Assembly: GCF_964019385.1 (NCBI RefSeq)
Contig: NC_088645.1
Location: 38,280,350-38,344,349, forward strand
Direction: 5' to 3'
Length of the DNA stretch: 64,000 nt
Origin: Sycon ciliatum
Lineage: Eukaryota; Porifera; Calcarea; Leucosolenida; Sycettidae
The notes under the pieces were generated by a model, which searched no databases, was not told the origin of the DNA, and worked only from the letters and a program-made list of their open reading frames with translations. Shown one piece after another: positions 38,831 to 49,772 of this stretch (positions are counted from its first letter, which is position 1; the number at the start of each line of letters is the position of its first letter). The position numbers were made by a program, and so were the translations under genes.

Positions 38831-40450
38831 CGTCGACTGAGCAGCAGTATGCACAAATTGAAAAGGAGTGCCTCGCCGTGGTATGGGCCTGTGAACGATT
38901 CCATGGCTTTGTGTACGGCGACCCGTCATTGACGGTCCATACGGACCACAAGCCATTGATACCTCTGATCAACACGCGCGACTTGAACCGTGTACCACTG
39001 CGCTGCCAGCGACTGCTCATGCGTCTTTTGAAGTACAACTTCGCAGCTGTGTATATTCCCGGAAAGCAGCTTGTTGTAGCGGACGCCCTATCACGCGCTC
39101 CGGACGCGTCGGTCGACACGCCAACATTTCAGCTGGCGGAAGAGATCTCTCTTCACATATCAACATTCAACAGTGAAATCGTCTCAGCACGCAAAGCGGA
39201 AGAGCTTGCGGCTAACACTGCAGCAGACACCGTCTTGCAGCAAGTCCTGCAGTACACGAAGTCTGGGTGGCCCGACTCAGCCCATCTTGTAGAGGATGCA
39301 GTCCGCCCTTTCTTTCACGAACGTGCCCTACTGTCATGCAGCAATGGCGTCCTGTATCATGGCACCAGGATCGTCATGCCACCCAAGCAGCGTGCCTTGG
39401 TCCTTGCCACCACTCTACACAAAGGCCACCAGGGTGCCACGAAGTGTAAGGCATTAGCGCGAAACTCAGTGTGGTGGCCAGGCCTTGCCAAAGAAGTATA
39501 CTCACTGGTCGTAGCATGTCCCTTCTGCTGTAAACACCGCCTCCAGCACAGCGAGCCACTTCAGCCGGTTCCGCACCCTCAGCTCCCATGGCACACCATT
39601 GGCTGTGATCTGATGGAGCATAATAGTAAAGTGTACCACGTGGTAGTTGACTACTTCTCCCGATTTCTTGACGTCATCCCGCTGCGTTCCACGACGTCTG
39701 CCAGCATTGTCTCCAAGATTCATGGTCTCTTCGCCACCCATGGCGTCCCAGCATGCCTTGTGAGTGACAATGGTCCCCAGTTTCGCAAGTGCGGGCTTCC
39801 GTAGCTTTGCCCACTTGTACGACTTCAGTCACCGAACCTCCCGTCCTCGCTACCTCCAATCGAACGGCGAAGCAGAACGAGCTGTCCGAACTGCTAAGGA
39901 GCTTCTCAAGAAGAACCTGAGTCTGCCTGATGCTCTCTTAGCGTATCGCAACACGCCGGTAGCCAACGGCTTTGCGCAAGCTCAGCTTTTGTACGGTCGA
40001 CGTATCCGCACGACTGTCATGACGTCTGCAGAGCAGCTTCACCCAGAATGGCCCGACATCACCGCTCTCCTGACCACTGAGCACACCCTGCAGGAGAAGC
40101 AGAAAGAGGTTTACGACAGCCGCCATGCTGCCCGACCTCTGCCGCCATTAGAGCCCGGTGACGAGGTGTGTATCCCAGACTTGAAGAAAGAAGGGAAAGT
40201 AGTGGAACGCCTGTCAAACCGTTCGTACAATGTGGAGACAAACACCGGCACTGTTCGTCGCAACCGCCGACACGTCATCAAGCAACCCTTGGACGACACT
40301 GCAGTTGTTGTTGATGTTGAGCCAAACACCGCTGACCAGCCAGCAGCACCACGTCGTTCGGAACGAGCAACTCGAGGTGTCCCAGCAAACCGTCTCGAGG
40401 TGTCACAGCAAACTGTCCCACAGTACCGTACCATCAAAGACAGCTGGCCA
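38830..40450 (+). pseudogene. pol: RNase H and integrase remnant of the Mag-like element
   Basis: RNase H 'EQQYAQIEKECLAVVWACER' and 'VVADALSRAPDASVD'; integrase zinc region 'LHKGHQGATKCKALARNSVW' with 'CPFCCKH'; core 'WHTIGCDLMEHNSKVYHVVV' and 'CLVSDNGPQF', later 'SNGEAERAVRTAKELL'; and the C-terminal part 'LEPGDEVCIPDLKKEGKVVE'. Broken fossil. Confidence 0.85.
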
Positions 40451-40679
40451 CAATATTCAAATAGGGGTTTCAAATGCAAGATCATAACGTGAAGCAACTT
40501 GGAAGAATGAGTATGTATGCAAAGTGTATCGGGATAATGATTGCAGGACGATAGTGCGGGTTCGAATCCTAGGTTATATTATCTTGAAAAAATACTTAAG
40601 TATTTACACAATTGGGCTAACTCACCCATTCCACAAGTCTCTGCAAATCTGAACCATTCCATTATAATACAACGTTTCG

Positions 40680-40708
40680 GCAGTTGGCCATCGTCAGGTA
40701 ATAACAAT
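40680..40708 (-). ncRNA. Hammerhead-like core, left arm
   Basis: Minus strand: CTGACGA, T, stem GGC-CAACT-GCC, then GAAACGTTG. The core reads CUGACGA. Confidence 0.45.
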
Positions 40709-41149
40709 GAATACCGTGGAAGCCACACAAGAGCAGTATATATATGCAGAGTATAGCGCCAAAAAATGATGCGAATTATGTCACCTCGTATGCAGAAGGG
40801 GGGGGGACAGAGAGAGAGAGAGGGTGCAACTAGCACATCACGGAGAAGAAGCCGCAGAAGGTAGCGCGCCATTGCACTGTGCTCTGTGAAGTGAGCGCGC
40901 GTGCCATGTCGTTACGCAGATTGTGGCGCCAAAAAGAAAGGGATGCGAGTTATGTCACCTCTATGCAGAGAGGGGGGGGGGGGGAGAGAAGTTTGCCACC
41001 CGCACCGACGGCAGGGCGCTGGGCAGTAGCAAGCCATGACTAGTCGACTGTGAGTATGAGTCAGGTGTGAAGCAGGGAGACAGGGTGATAGAAAACAGGT
41101 GTAGAGTGACGTCCCCGATGGCGGGTCGTCGAGTCGCAGAAAAAGTCAA

Positions 41150-41213
41150 GGGTTATTGAAATACGTGACACCAAGCCAACAGTTAACACAAGCACCGGCT
41201 GGGACCTTCTATA
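41150..41213 (+). pseudogene. PLE endonuclease C-terminal tail
   Basis: 'EIRDTKPTVNTSTGWDLL' then TAA at 41211-41213. It matches the tail ending at 7543 (NNNSGWDLL-stop). No more of the gene remains. Confidence 0.7.
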
Positions 41214-41797
41214 ATGCATATAGCATAATATTACACCATACTGTACATATACATGTACTAGTATACTACTTTCATTACCTGGGCTACCATCTGCACTTGC
41301 CTCTTTTTCACTTTTTGACCGCACTGCTTCATCACACTTGACACTTGACATACTTTGACTTTTTCTGCGACTCGGCGACCCGCCATCGGGGGCAAGTCGT
41401 CACTCTACACCTGTTTCCTATCACCCTGTCTCCCTGCTTCACACCTGACTCATACTCACAGTCGACTAGTCATAGCTTGCTACTGCCCAGCGCCCTGCCG
41501 TCGGTGCGGGTGGCAAACCTCTCTCCCCCCTCTCTGCATAGAGGTGACATAACTCGCATCCATTTCTTTTTGGCGCTACACTCTGCGTAACGCCATGGCA
41601 CGCGCTTACTTCACAGAGCACAGTGCAATGGCGCGCTACCTTCTGCTGCTTCTTCTCCGTGATGTGCTAGTTGCACCTTCTCTCTCTCTGTCCCCCCCTT
41701 CTGCATACTAGGTGACATAATTTGCATCTTTTTTTGGCGCTATACTCTGCGTATATATCCTGCTCTTGTGTGGCTTCCACGGTATTCATTGTTATTA

Positions 41798-41827
41798 CCG
41801 GACGATCGCCAAGTGCCGAAACGTTGT
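41798..41827 (+). ncRNA. Degenerate hammerhead-like core, right arm
   Basis: CGGACGATCGCCAAGTGCCG then AAACGTTG. The conserved CUGAUGA box has two changes, so it is probably inactive. Confidence 0.35.
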
Positions 41828-42099
41828 ATAATAATGGAATGGTTCAGATTTGCAGAGAATTGTGGAATGGGTGAGTTCACCCAATTGTGTAAATACTATC
41901 AAACTGGAGGCAGCCTCAAAACTTCTTCTCAAAAATACTTCAGTTGGAGAAATGAAAAAATACATAACATCTCTATGTTTTTTTCGCCTAGGTCATCAAG
42001 GTGGAGAACGGTGTCGTATTACCCTCGAATGCAAAGAGAAAGTTTATATAACCCAATAAATTCTGGAATTAATTTTGCGTAACTCATATTCAAACCGAT

Positions 42100-42460
42100 T
42101 GAAATGTTTTTGCAATACAATGATGTAACCAATCAATGGAAAAAAACATTTCCATCAGTTCTAATAGCATGCATGATGAACTAGGCATAAAAGCATAGCG
42201 TAGGGCCCTGAGCTTCCAAGCTCTCCCGTTAATAATTCTTTTTTCAAACGGGTCCAAGTAACCCGCTCCCCCCCCCCACCCCACAGGGTCGCTGACCTGC
42301 TTGAACTGGCACTGGAGCTGACACTGCTCAAAGCCCATAACCAACTTAATTGAAGACCAACCCTTCTCAGATGCTAAGTACAGTGAAAACCTGTAACTAA
42401 AGACCACCATGACTAGCGACCAGCCTGGTACGAAAGATCACTTCGCCAGGCACGGAAGGT
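42100..42460. other. No gene recognised
   Basis: Contains a poly-C tract (about 42270). Minus-strand frames are not protein-like. Confidence 0.35.
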
Positions 42461-42467
42461 CTCACAT

Positions 42468-42655
42468 TCATACTTCCTCCGCGTCATCGAAATTGTCGCA
42501 GTTTGTCTTTTGACATAAAGCAGGGTATTTACTCACCAGCACTGGTGCCAGAGGCAAGGAATCGGACATAGGCGATAGTCATCAGTATAGGGTGACGGCA
42601 AAGTTCTATTTTCTGATATTGGAAGCTGGAATTTTTGAACGACTTGGTCCACCAA
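42468..42655 (+). repeat. TACTTCCTCCGCG element end, second copy
   Basis: About 185 bp matching the inverted right end of the element at 31255-32275. The match stops near 42655; what follows is different sequence. Confidence 0.7.
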
Positions 42656-42922
42656 GTTAAAATTGGCGCTTATCTTCTCACTTGGTTTTTCAGTGTTCTG
42701 CCTGTGTCAAACGGCATAGAACCACCGATTCACCATCTGAACATAACCATTGACCATTGCATCCGACGACATGGCAGCACAAACCATCACAGAAGTTGCG
42801 ATCGGTTCGTTTGAATCTTTTTGACGGAGCTGCCGACGACGAACCCTTCCGTCAGCGCAAGAAAACACTGCAATCTCCGCTCGTTTCCGTAAAATAGGTC
42901 AGGATGTTCGCATTTCAGAGCG

Positions 42923-43120
42923 ATGGAAAATACAATTTCTGTCTACTTCCAGCTGTCTGGTGGCAAGGATTGTTTACCCCGGGGAGGTATAGAAAAGCTG
43001 AAAAAGCGCTTCGTGAGCTTGAATTTGAGTGCTTGCACAGCACAGCGCCTAGTGAAGGGCTATCACCAGCAAATCGCTGGCGAAGAAGCTGCAGCTCATG
43101 TCGACATCTCCAGTAAGTGA
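42923..43120 (+). CDS. Uncharacterised short frame, related to 53591-53665
   Basis: 65 codons. 'IEKLKKRFVSLNLSACTAQR' followed by LVKGYHQQIAGEEAA resembles 'MDRLKTKYLDLNLNARLVQR' at 53591-53650. Both frames lie next to a copy of the TACTTC..CGCG terminal repeat. A transposon-encoded protein of that family is the simplest explanation. No known domain. Confidence 0.3.
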   Translation: MENTISVYFQLSGGKDCLPRGGIEKLKKRFVSLNLSACTAQRLVKGYHQQIAGEEAAAHVDISSK

Positions 43121-43640
43121 GACCAATCCGGCGGACACACTTTGAAGCTCACAGAGGACAGGGCAAAGGAGCTAATCAAAGAAAACACCAAGTGCTGAGG
43201 GAAACACTCGTGCAAAGCACTTTCAGGAAACTAGCCGAAAATCCTGGTGCATGGCGTTAGGACTTAGGTATACTAGCTGCAGATGCACAGGTACCAGTGC
43301 TACATCAAGCGGAAGCTATCACTTCGCTGCATGTACAAGCACCAGCGGCTCGCGTGGGTGCTGATCAGCAAGTATGACAAGCGCAAGAGGCGATTTGAAA
43401 AATGGCGTTGCCTTTTTGTCTCGAACAAAGTCGCATTATTGCGACGAACGGGGATAACCATGATAACACTTACAGCCAACATGCGGGCAGTCTCACTCAG
43501 CTTCTGATCGGCAAGGCCCCAAGGGGTGGTCGTTAGCCACAGGTTTCACTGTAGAAGGCATCAATTCCCAATGAATTTTTCATCGATAAGTATGCGGAAC
43601 TCTCTATGCCAGTGCCTGTGTTGCCTTTACTAACTAAATG

Positions 43641-43822
43641 TATGTGTGTGTTTGTGTGTGTCTGTGTGTGTGAGTGTGTGTGTGTGTGTATGTGTGTGTT
43701 TGTGCGTGCGTGTGTGTGTGTGCGCGCTTGCGTGCATGTGTGCACACGCACGTGCGCGCATATGCGTGTATGTGTGCATGTGTGTGTTTGTATGTGTATG
43801 CGTTTGTGTGTGTTGTGTGTAC
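43641..43822. repeat. (TG)n microsatellite
   Basis: Long imperfect TG/CA tract immediately upstream of ankyrin exon B. The shorter TG tract at 5568-5598 has the same place in unit A. Confidence 0.95.
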
Positions 43823-43855
43823 ATGGTTTGAATTCATTAATGATGCTACTTCCAG

Positions 43856-43954
43856 AATGGTTGGACACCACTCCACTTTGCAGCATACGGAGGTCATGTG
43901 TCCGTACTAGAATATCTGCTTAATGCTGGACACCCATTGGAAGCGAAAACTTCG
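43856..43954 (+). CDS. Ankyrin-repeat exon, copy B
   Basis: 99 nt, phase 0, bounded by TGCTACTTCCAG (ending 43855) and GTAAGT (43955). It encodes 33 residues, '[20 protein letters not shown]' then '[13 protein letters not shown]', a canonical ankyrin repeat with the TPLH tetrapeptide. It differs from copy A mainly at Trp/Asn, His-Phe/Asn-Tyr and the last two residues. Copies A and B are 38 kb apart in the same orientation and could be consecutive exons of one gene separated by a transposon-filled intron, or one may be a dead duplicate. Confidence 0.8.
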
Positions 43955-45429
43955 GTAAGTCAGGATATCCCTGGTGCATGCTTGTTTGTGTAGGAGCAGA
44001 AAAGAAGGATTACCGTGCTTTCGCGATTAGACCCCTCTCTTGAATAGTGCTCTATGTTGAAGAGTGCCCAGTCTCTTAGAGCACGTGAAAATAAATATAG
44101 CCCTCTATTGAATTGTGCCCCCCCCCCTCCCCCCGGCTTGTTACGAAGCACATGTGCACGTTTGGTGTTCCAGGCCATGTGTTAAGAAATCATGGTCGTT
44201 CTGACGTAATGTCCTGACACTTCACGGACATACCATTTTTGCCGCAGAAGTCTTTGAAAGCCAACATTTTTTTAATTCTCGACCCAACGATAAAAGACTC
44301 TGGGAAGCTTTTGAACGAACAAATTTTCGCTGGAAACCGCACAGAAACCTTGTTGCTCTCAGCAGTCCACTTGTCAAAATTGGTGGCACGCACAGCGCGG
44401 AACTTCATGCCATGAGGAGGGCCATCGTGGCCACCTTTTCTCTTCCTAATCTTTAAGGACTAGAACTGATCTCGTCGAATGCGAAATCGGCATTCTTGCA
44501 CATACTTCTTCTCCCACGATAAGTTGAATTCCACTAATAACTTGTAGGTTGATTTTCACAATCTTGAGCTTTCTGGAAGGCTCCATCCATAAGGAATACA
44601 CTTCCTGTAGACATGACGAGCATCAACGTAAAAGTACAGTGAGCGAAGCAAGGGTACTCGCCAGGGTCATGTTATTAAGGAGGTTTGGGCAAAAGTTTAG
44701 GCAAAATTTCATAATCCTGATATTTTGATGTGAACAGATTGCTTGGAGTCTTAGGTACGTTAGGTTTCAAATTCTGAAATAAAAAAGGATGGTCCCCATA
44801 TCCGTTTTGTCAACTTCAGCCACTTTTTTTTTCAGCCACTTTTCCACCCCTAATTTTGACGGACATTGCTTGGTGGTTGCACATTTTCTACTATAATTAT
44901 TATCTTTATAATTTCTTGCAGCACTGCATTGAAACTTTCGGAAATACAAACCGACTCGGTTTGGATTGTAAAGAAAGTAGGAAAATGTCATTGGGACTAA
45001 GCACCCCACCGAAAATTGCAAAATGCAAAGCTGCGCTTTTCCTTGAAAAAGGAGAAAAGAAAGTAATTTCTCACATGATTTCCAACGTAATATTTTTATG
45101 AACATGGGTTTATGGGATCCTTTCTTGGAAAGGAACAGGTTTGCCAAATAAAACAAAAGGGTGTCCCCATATTCTTTGAGACAATAAACACTACTAATAA
45201 ATGTACAAAAAAATGTCATATTTTGATAGTGTATGTTCAGGCATGCAAAGTGGCTCAATTTGCTTTAAAAAAAGTATTCTTTCAACGGCTTGTCCACCAA
45301 CTCTTTTCAATTTGATTTGTTAAAAAGGTAAAAACAACCCAGATAGTTCTGTCTTTTTTGGTAATGCCTCCTAAGCGATTTAAAAGCAAGTATCAACGTA
45401 GTTGAGAAGAAGTAGCGACGACCTGGCCA

Positions 45430-45785
45430 TTATGGAATCCAATGCACCACACCACCACATTGCGCTCTTGGCCGATCCAAACTCTGCACTCACATCACCA
45501 TCACCACAGCGAGAACAATTCCGGTATATAGATTGATATTGACAAAGACCCTCCAGACAGCTGTTTCGCTCCTCCTGAGCACATCAGTGGAGGCATACGA
45601 TGTTCAATGAAAGAATAATAAGAATAGACTGATATTTATAGGGCTAAATTGTCTGGAGGGTCATTTTCAATATCAATCTATAATAATATACCGGAATTGT
45701 CCTCGCTGTGGTGATGGTGATGTGAGAACAGAGTTTGGATCGGCCAAAAGCGCAATGTGGTGGTGTGGTGAATTGGATTCCATAA
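45430..45785. mobile_element. AATCCAAT foldback element, copy B (356 bp)
   Basis: Ends TTATGGAATCCAAT and inverted ATTGGATTCCATAA. Arms of about 145 bp include 'TTGCGCTCTTGGCCGATCCA' and 'GACCCTCCAGACA' with their complements. No coding capacity. Copy A is split by the tRNA/LTR chimera. Confidence 0.75.
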
Positions 45786-46554
45786 GCAGGCGCGTAACGC
45801 CGTATTGCAAAACTCGCAAACAAACCAGCTAGAGTTTGCGGCACTATGTCCGCAAAACGCCCAAATAAAAGCAGGATAAAAAGTATCGCAAAGTGCCCGC
45901 GTTAAACGTAACCGCGTTCATCCGTGTTTCGATGAGTGCACTGTACTTGTACAATCATGTACTGAATAGGTTCATCACACATGTTTTCTACACGCTATAC
46001 TGTATATCAGTCTTGAACAGGATTGTACATGCAGACATTTTCGGCACCTTTGAAACCGTACAACAGGTGAGTGACCTGAGCGCTCGGGGAGGGGGGGGGG
46101 GCAAGGAGCCGAGTGTGAAGCAAGGAGCAGCAAGTACCGGTGTTTTAATGCTCCATGGTGTGAAGTGACTACACTGTGCTGTTTTTGTTCCAACTTGCTG
46201 CTTGCTGCAAGAAGCCATGTTTGTTTGCAAGTCCAAATGTCGCAGCCTCCAGAAAAACCTTTTTAAGAAGCAGCCGACAGTTAATGTACATATAGTTCAA
46301 GATCAAAGGGAATGATGTACATGTTCAACGTATACCATGGTATACAATGTAGTCTGCTGCATCAGACTCGTTTCTGAGTGCAGTTTACCGCGAAACTTCA
46401 AAATAGTGGAGCTGGCTGAGCAAAAATCCTTGGTTGCAAAAATAAAGAAAGAATGAATTTTGAACCCTATGTCACATCACATGACCTTCCAAAGCAGACT
46501 AAAAAGGGCTACGCTACGGCCCTGCATAAGTATCAACGTAATTGAAAGAAAAAG

Positions 46555-46710
46555 AAAATTGCCCATATTGGGATTCGGACCCACAAACCTTGATTTGGGA
46601 AAGAAAAAAAAAAAAAAGGTCGCCAAAGGTGGGGTTCAAACCCACAAACCTTGATTTTGAAAAGAAAAAAAGAAAAGAAAAAGGTTGCCGAAAGTGGGGT
46701 TTGACCTCAC
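46555..46710 (-). repeat. Triple tandem tRNA 3'-half-like array, copy B
   Basis: Counterpart of 17403-17560. Three minus-strand T-arm units are each followed by a T-run. The T-loops have more changes here (for example GGGTTTGAACC). Confidence 0.6.
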
Positions 46711-46869
46711 AACCTTCGGTCTTGTTTTCCGTTTTATGTTTTTTGTTTGTTTTTGTACATCGGAAGCTCAACAGTGCAGCTGCACAAATATGAAGAGGCC
46801 GATGGGACCAAAAAAAACTAAAAAACTTCTTGGCCAAAATGGAGATAACTGTCGCGAACTTCCTTAATT

Positions 46870-47390
46870 GCGATGGAAATACTCATCGCAATACAAGTTT
46901 ATCGTAAAGCACTGGGATTTTTGGAAAGACTTCTGGATGCCCGTAGCCTGATTGGGTCGTAGCACCTGGCTGGCTAGGGACGTGCAAAAATGGGCAAATC
47001 CCCATTTTACAAGCTCATAATAAAGCTTGAGATATAGCCCCACTGTCGACGTCTGCACCCTGTGGTGTTTCGTCACGTACTGAGTATGATGCTGGTTACT
47101 GGTTCTGACATTCGGCGCGATGTGCTGTCCCAATTCCTTGCGAGATCACTTTGGGTGGTGGAGCACTGCATTTTAAGCTTCTAAAGCTGATGGCGTTCCG
47201 CCAAGCCATTATAGTGATGGCAAACGAGAGCACGTTCTTTGCTTAGTGAACGAAGAGTCGGAATACGAATTGCAACAATCAGGACTAGCTAGCAGATGAT
47301 TGTACACTGAAGCCTTGCTACCACGAAACCTACTAACAACACTAACACTCTCCCATCACTCCCATCGTTTATCGAAAGCCGACGTTTACT
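46870..47390. other. No gene recognised
   Basis: Unique-looking sequence between unit B and the PLE. Short frames only. Confidence 0.35.
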
Positions 47391-47409
47391 GGTCAGTACA
47401 TTGTATATG

Positions 47410-48244
47410 ACTCTTATTGTTCGTCTCATTATAAAGTAAACTTAATGCGTAACCTTGTAGATCGTGCGAGGCGTATTTGTTCGTCCTGCAAGCTGCAGGA
47501 AGAGCTTGATTTTCTCCGGTCAGTTTTTGTCAAGAACGGGTGCCCTGAGTTTTGTTGCAGAAGTTGTTGAAAGTCGAACAAACTACGAAGGCTCCTATGA
47601 TTGGTCCTGCTCGTTGTCCGGTATATATGTTTGCCGTGGGAGGGCAGGAGTCGACTAAAGTTTGTAGTGCAGTCAAGTCTGTTGTTCGTCGAACATACTA
47701 CGCAGTACACTTCGTGCCAGTCTTTACGACGATACGTGCGTTTACGGTGCGGAAGGATGTCCTACTAGCCCATCACCTTAGTCATCTTATTTACAACTTT
47801 GAATGCCGACAATGCGCTAGTCGGTATTTTGGTAGGACTGTTCAGCACCTGAACGCACGCATCAAACAACACACACCACGTCACATACTTCCACCTTGCG
47901 CACAACAACAAAGACCGAAGCGAGGGCGACCTAGAAAACAACCATTAACCACACAGCCGTTGCCTACACAACCCGCGGATAATGGCTCACAGTCTGTGCT
48001 TGCTCCGCCGTCGCTGGTGGTGGTGGTGGAGGAGTATTCGCCTGGTGGCTCATCGGGTTGGCTTGTGTCGCCGCCTTTGCTCCGGCCGTCGGTGGTTCCC
48101 TCGTCAGTGCCCCGGCGGCTTTGGCTGAGGCGTTGCCGCTTGCGGTCCCGGTCCCACTGCCTCCTCCTGATCCTCCGCCATCAGTTCTTGCGGCGGTGGA
48201 GCTTGCCAGTGGCAGACCGTGAGCAACACGGACAGCTGCATTAA
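47410..48244 (+). pseudogene. PLE RT thumb and GIY-YIG N-terminal half
   Basis: The PLE thumb motif 'NLVDRARRICSSCKLQEELD' is followed by 'RSVFVKNGCPEF' and, in a second frame from 47552, 'ESTKVCSAVKSVVRRTYYAV' and 'HFVPVFTTIRAF'. The nuclease start is 'LIYNFECRQCASRYFGRTVQ' with 'HLNARIKQHTPRHI'. After it comes a low-complexity Pro/Gln/Ser stretch with an AT-hook-like 'KRGRPRK'. The frame changes near 47560 and again after 48244, so the copy is not intact. Confidence 0.75.
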
Positions 48245-48252
48245 CACTACAA

Positions 48253-48855
48253 ATGCCGACTCAAAAAGACCCACCTTGCATATCAGTAGCTCCCACACCA
48301 TCACCAACAACGCAATCTACAGCAACCACAACTAATCCACCATCCAAGCCCATTATTGAAAGACCAAGAGGATCAACAGCCAACTACAACAGAAGCGACG
48401 CACTCAGCGGACAAGGGCGAAAGGAGGGACGTGATAGCAGGGTGACGGCCGAGCTGAGTTCAATGGGCCCGGTCAAGCGGGATGGACGAGACAGAGAGAG
48501 AGTACAGGGGATGCGGAGGATGGAACGGACGGCGGAAGGTGAGTCGGAGAGCAGTGATGGGAGTGATGGTGAGAGTGCCGGTGAGAGTGTTAGTGTTGTG
48601 CGTAGGTTTCGTGGTAGCAAGTCTTCAGTGTACAATCATCTGCTAGCTAGTCCTGATTGTTGCAATTCGTATTCCGACTCTTCTTTCACTGTATTGTGCC
48701 GTGGTCGTCATGGTTATGGACTACAGTTAAAAGTGTTTGAAGCTATCTATCAGCCTCTATACAAGCCTAATTTGTGTGTACAGAAAGGTAGTATAATTGG
48801 TTTGAAATTGTTCAAGTTACATGTCGTGTTTAGTGCGGCCAAGCTTGGCCGTTAA
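48253..48855 (+). CDS. PLE GIY-YIG C-terminal half with long linker
   Basis: 200 codons. The first ~115 residues are Thr/Pro/Ser then Arg/Glu/Ser-rich linker ('TAEGESESSDGSDGESAGES'). The rest is the nuclease C-terminal half: 'SSVYNHLLASPDCCNSYSDS', 'LQLKVFEAIYQPLYKPNLCV' and QKGSIIGLKLF. In relatives the two halves are separated by only a few dozen residues; here about 230 lie between, across both frames. The stop is followed by 'AAGCTTGGCCGTTAATG', also found at 35192. Confidence 0.7.
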   Translation: MPTQKDPPCISVAPTPSPTTQSTATTTNPPSKPIIERPRGSTANYNRSDALSGQGRKEGRDSRVTAELSSMGPVKRDGRDRERVQGMRRMERTAEGESESSDGSDGESAGESVSVVRRFRGSKSSVYNHLLASPDCCNSYSDSSFTVLCRGRHGYGLQLKVFEAIYQPLYKPNLCVQKGSIIGLKLFKLHVVFSAAKLGR

Positions 48856-48954
48856 TGTCCTAGGTGTAATGTACTGCTGTTATGTGTTATCACGTTGTCT
48901 TTCCTTCCTTTCTCCTTGGTTCATTTCTCGCCTTGATTGTTTATTGTGTTTCCA

Positions 48955-49772
48955 AACTCTGTGAGCGCGTTTTCTACGACCAATTGTACTGTCATGTCTC
49001 GTCACGTTTGAGTTCAGCTCAGTCCGGATTTCGCAGAGGCGATTCTACCACCCTCCAGCTGACGCGCCTAATGCAATTAGTGTGTCGACATCGGGATGCT
49101 GGAAATCTAGTCGGGATCTGTTTTTTGGATCTTGCCAAGGCCTTCGATACAGTCTGGCACCGGGGGGTTTTGGCCAAGCTTCGTGGATCATTTACTGTAG
49201 ACGGCAATCCCCTGCTATGGCTGACATCTTACCTAACTGGGCGAACGCAGTACGTCACGGTACATGGGACGTCCTCAGCCGACACAACAGTACTATCCGG
49301 AGTTCCCCAGGGTTCCATCCTCGGCCCCCTTCTTTTTATCTTATACGTCAATGATCTGCCCGCAGCTGCCCCGGGCACATCACTGTTCGCAGACGACACA
49401 ACGCTCCTACGGGCATGTCCTAACATCACTGGCTTGATGAGTAACCTAGCTAACGGGATTCAAAGAGTAATTTCCTGGATGTGGTCTTGGCGGTTATCGC
49501 CCAATCTGTCTAAAACTAAAATCATGCTCTCTCCTTCTCAGTCTGATGTTCCGCCCCTCCTCCATCCCACTTTCCCCCAGCCTATAGACATAGTCTCCAG
49601 CCATAAGCATCTTGGCATTTTCATTGACTCTAATCTTTCATGGGAACCCCACATCGATTACATATGTAAACGATCAAGTTCATCTTTAGGAATCCTCTGT
49701 TCTCACTGTTACCATCTCCCAATCTCTTGTAAACTCCTCTTTTACTCAGCTTACCTACGCCCCATTTTTTGA
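48955..49772 (+). CDS. LINE reverse transcriptase (partial)
   Basis: RT motifs in order: 'LCERVFYDQLYCHVSSRLSS', 'QSGFRRGDSTTLQLTRLMQL', motif A 'FLDLAKAFDTVWHRGVLAKL', motif B 'SGVPQGSILGPLLFILYVND', motif C 'LFADDTTLLRACPN' (FADD), and 'SHKHLGIFIDSNLSWEPHID'. The catalytic Asp residues are present. The endonuclease and ORF1 are lost by 5' truncation. The frame ends at 49772, and the C-terminal extension continues in another frame to about 50133 ('AAKLEIHHKKVLKILLRNPL'). Confidence 0.9.

Larger units (their letters stand above)
36790..40450 (+). mobile_element. Mag-like Ty3/Gypsy relic
   Basis: Plus-strand internal region of a Ty3/Gypsy element: gag end, protease, RT, RNase H and integrase are all recognisable in order. 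LTRs were not found at either end. It lies within the PLE tail remnant. It is broken, with several breaks. Confidence 0.85.
40600..41896 (+). mobile_element. PLE 3' fragment between 550-bp inverted repeats
   Basis: Arms 40600-41150 and 41354-41896 are inverted copies, diverged by scattered changes. Between them, 41150-41213 encodes 'EIRDTKPTVNTSTGWDLL' and stop, the conserved end of a PLE endonuclease. Each arm has a hammerhead-like core near its outer end and poly-G tracts. The organisation mirrors the PLE at 6312-8130. Confidence 0.75.
43815..46868 (+). repeat. Duplication unit B (ankyrin exon and flanks)
   Basis: Less-interrupted counterpart of unit A. The order is ankyrin exon, intron-like sequence, foldback element, poly-G, and triple tRNA-half array. 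It provides the pre-insertion sequence for the PLE, TA MITE, tRNA/LTR chimera and both LINEs in A. Confidence 0.85.

Noticed and set aside
40541-40575. tRNA gene suggested by GCGGGTTCGAATCCTAGG
   Set aside because: Only a T-arm-like stretch is present; no D-arm or anticodon arm can be folded upstream.
43606-43923. Long Cys/Val frames on the plus strand and His/Thr frames on the minus strand
   Set aside because: Translation of a (TG)n microsatellite.
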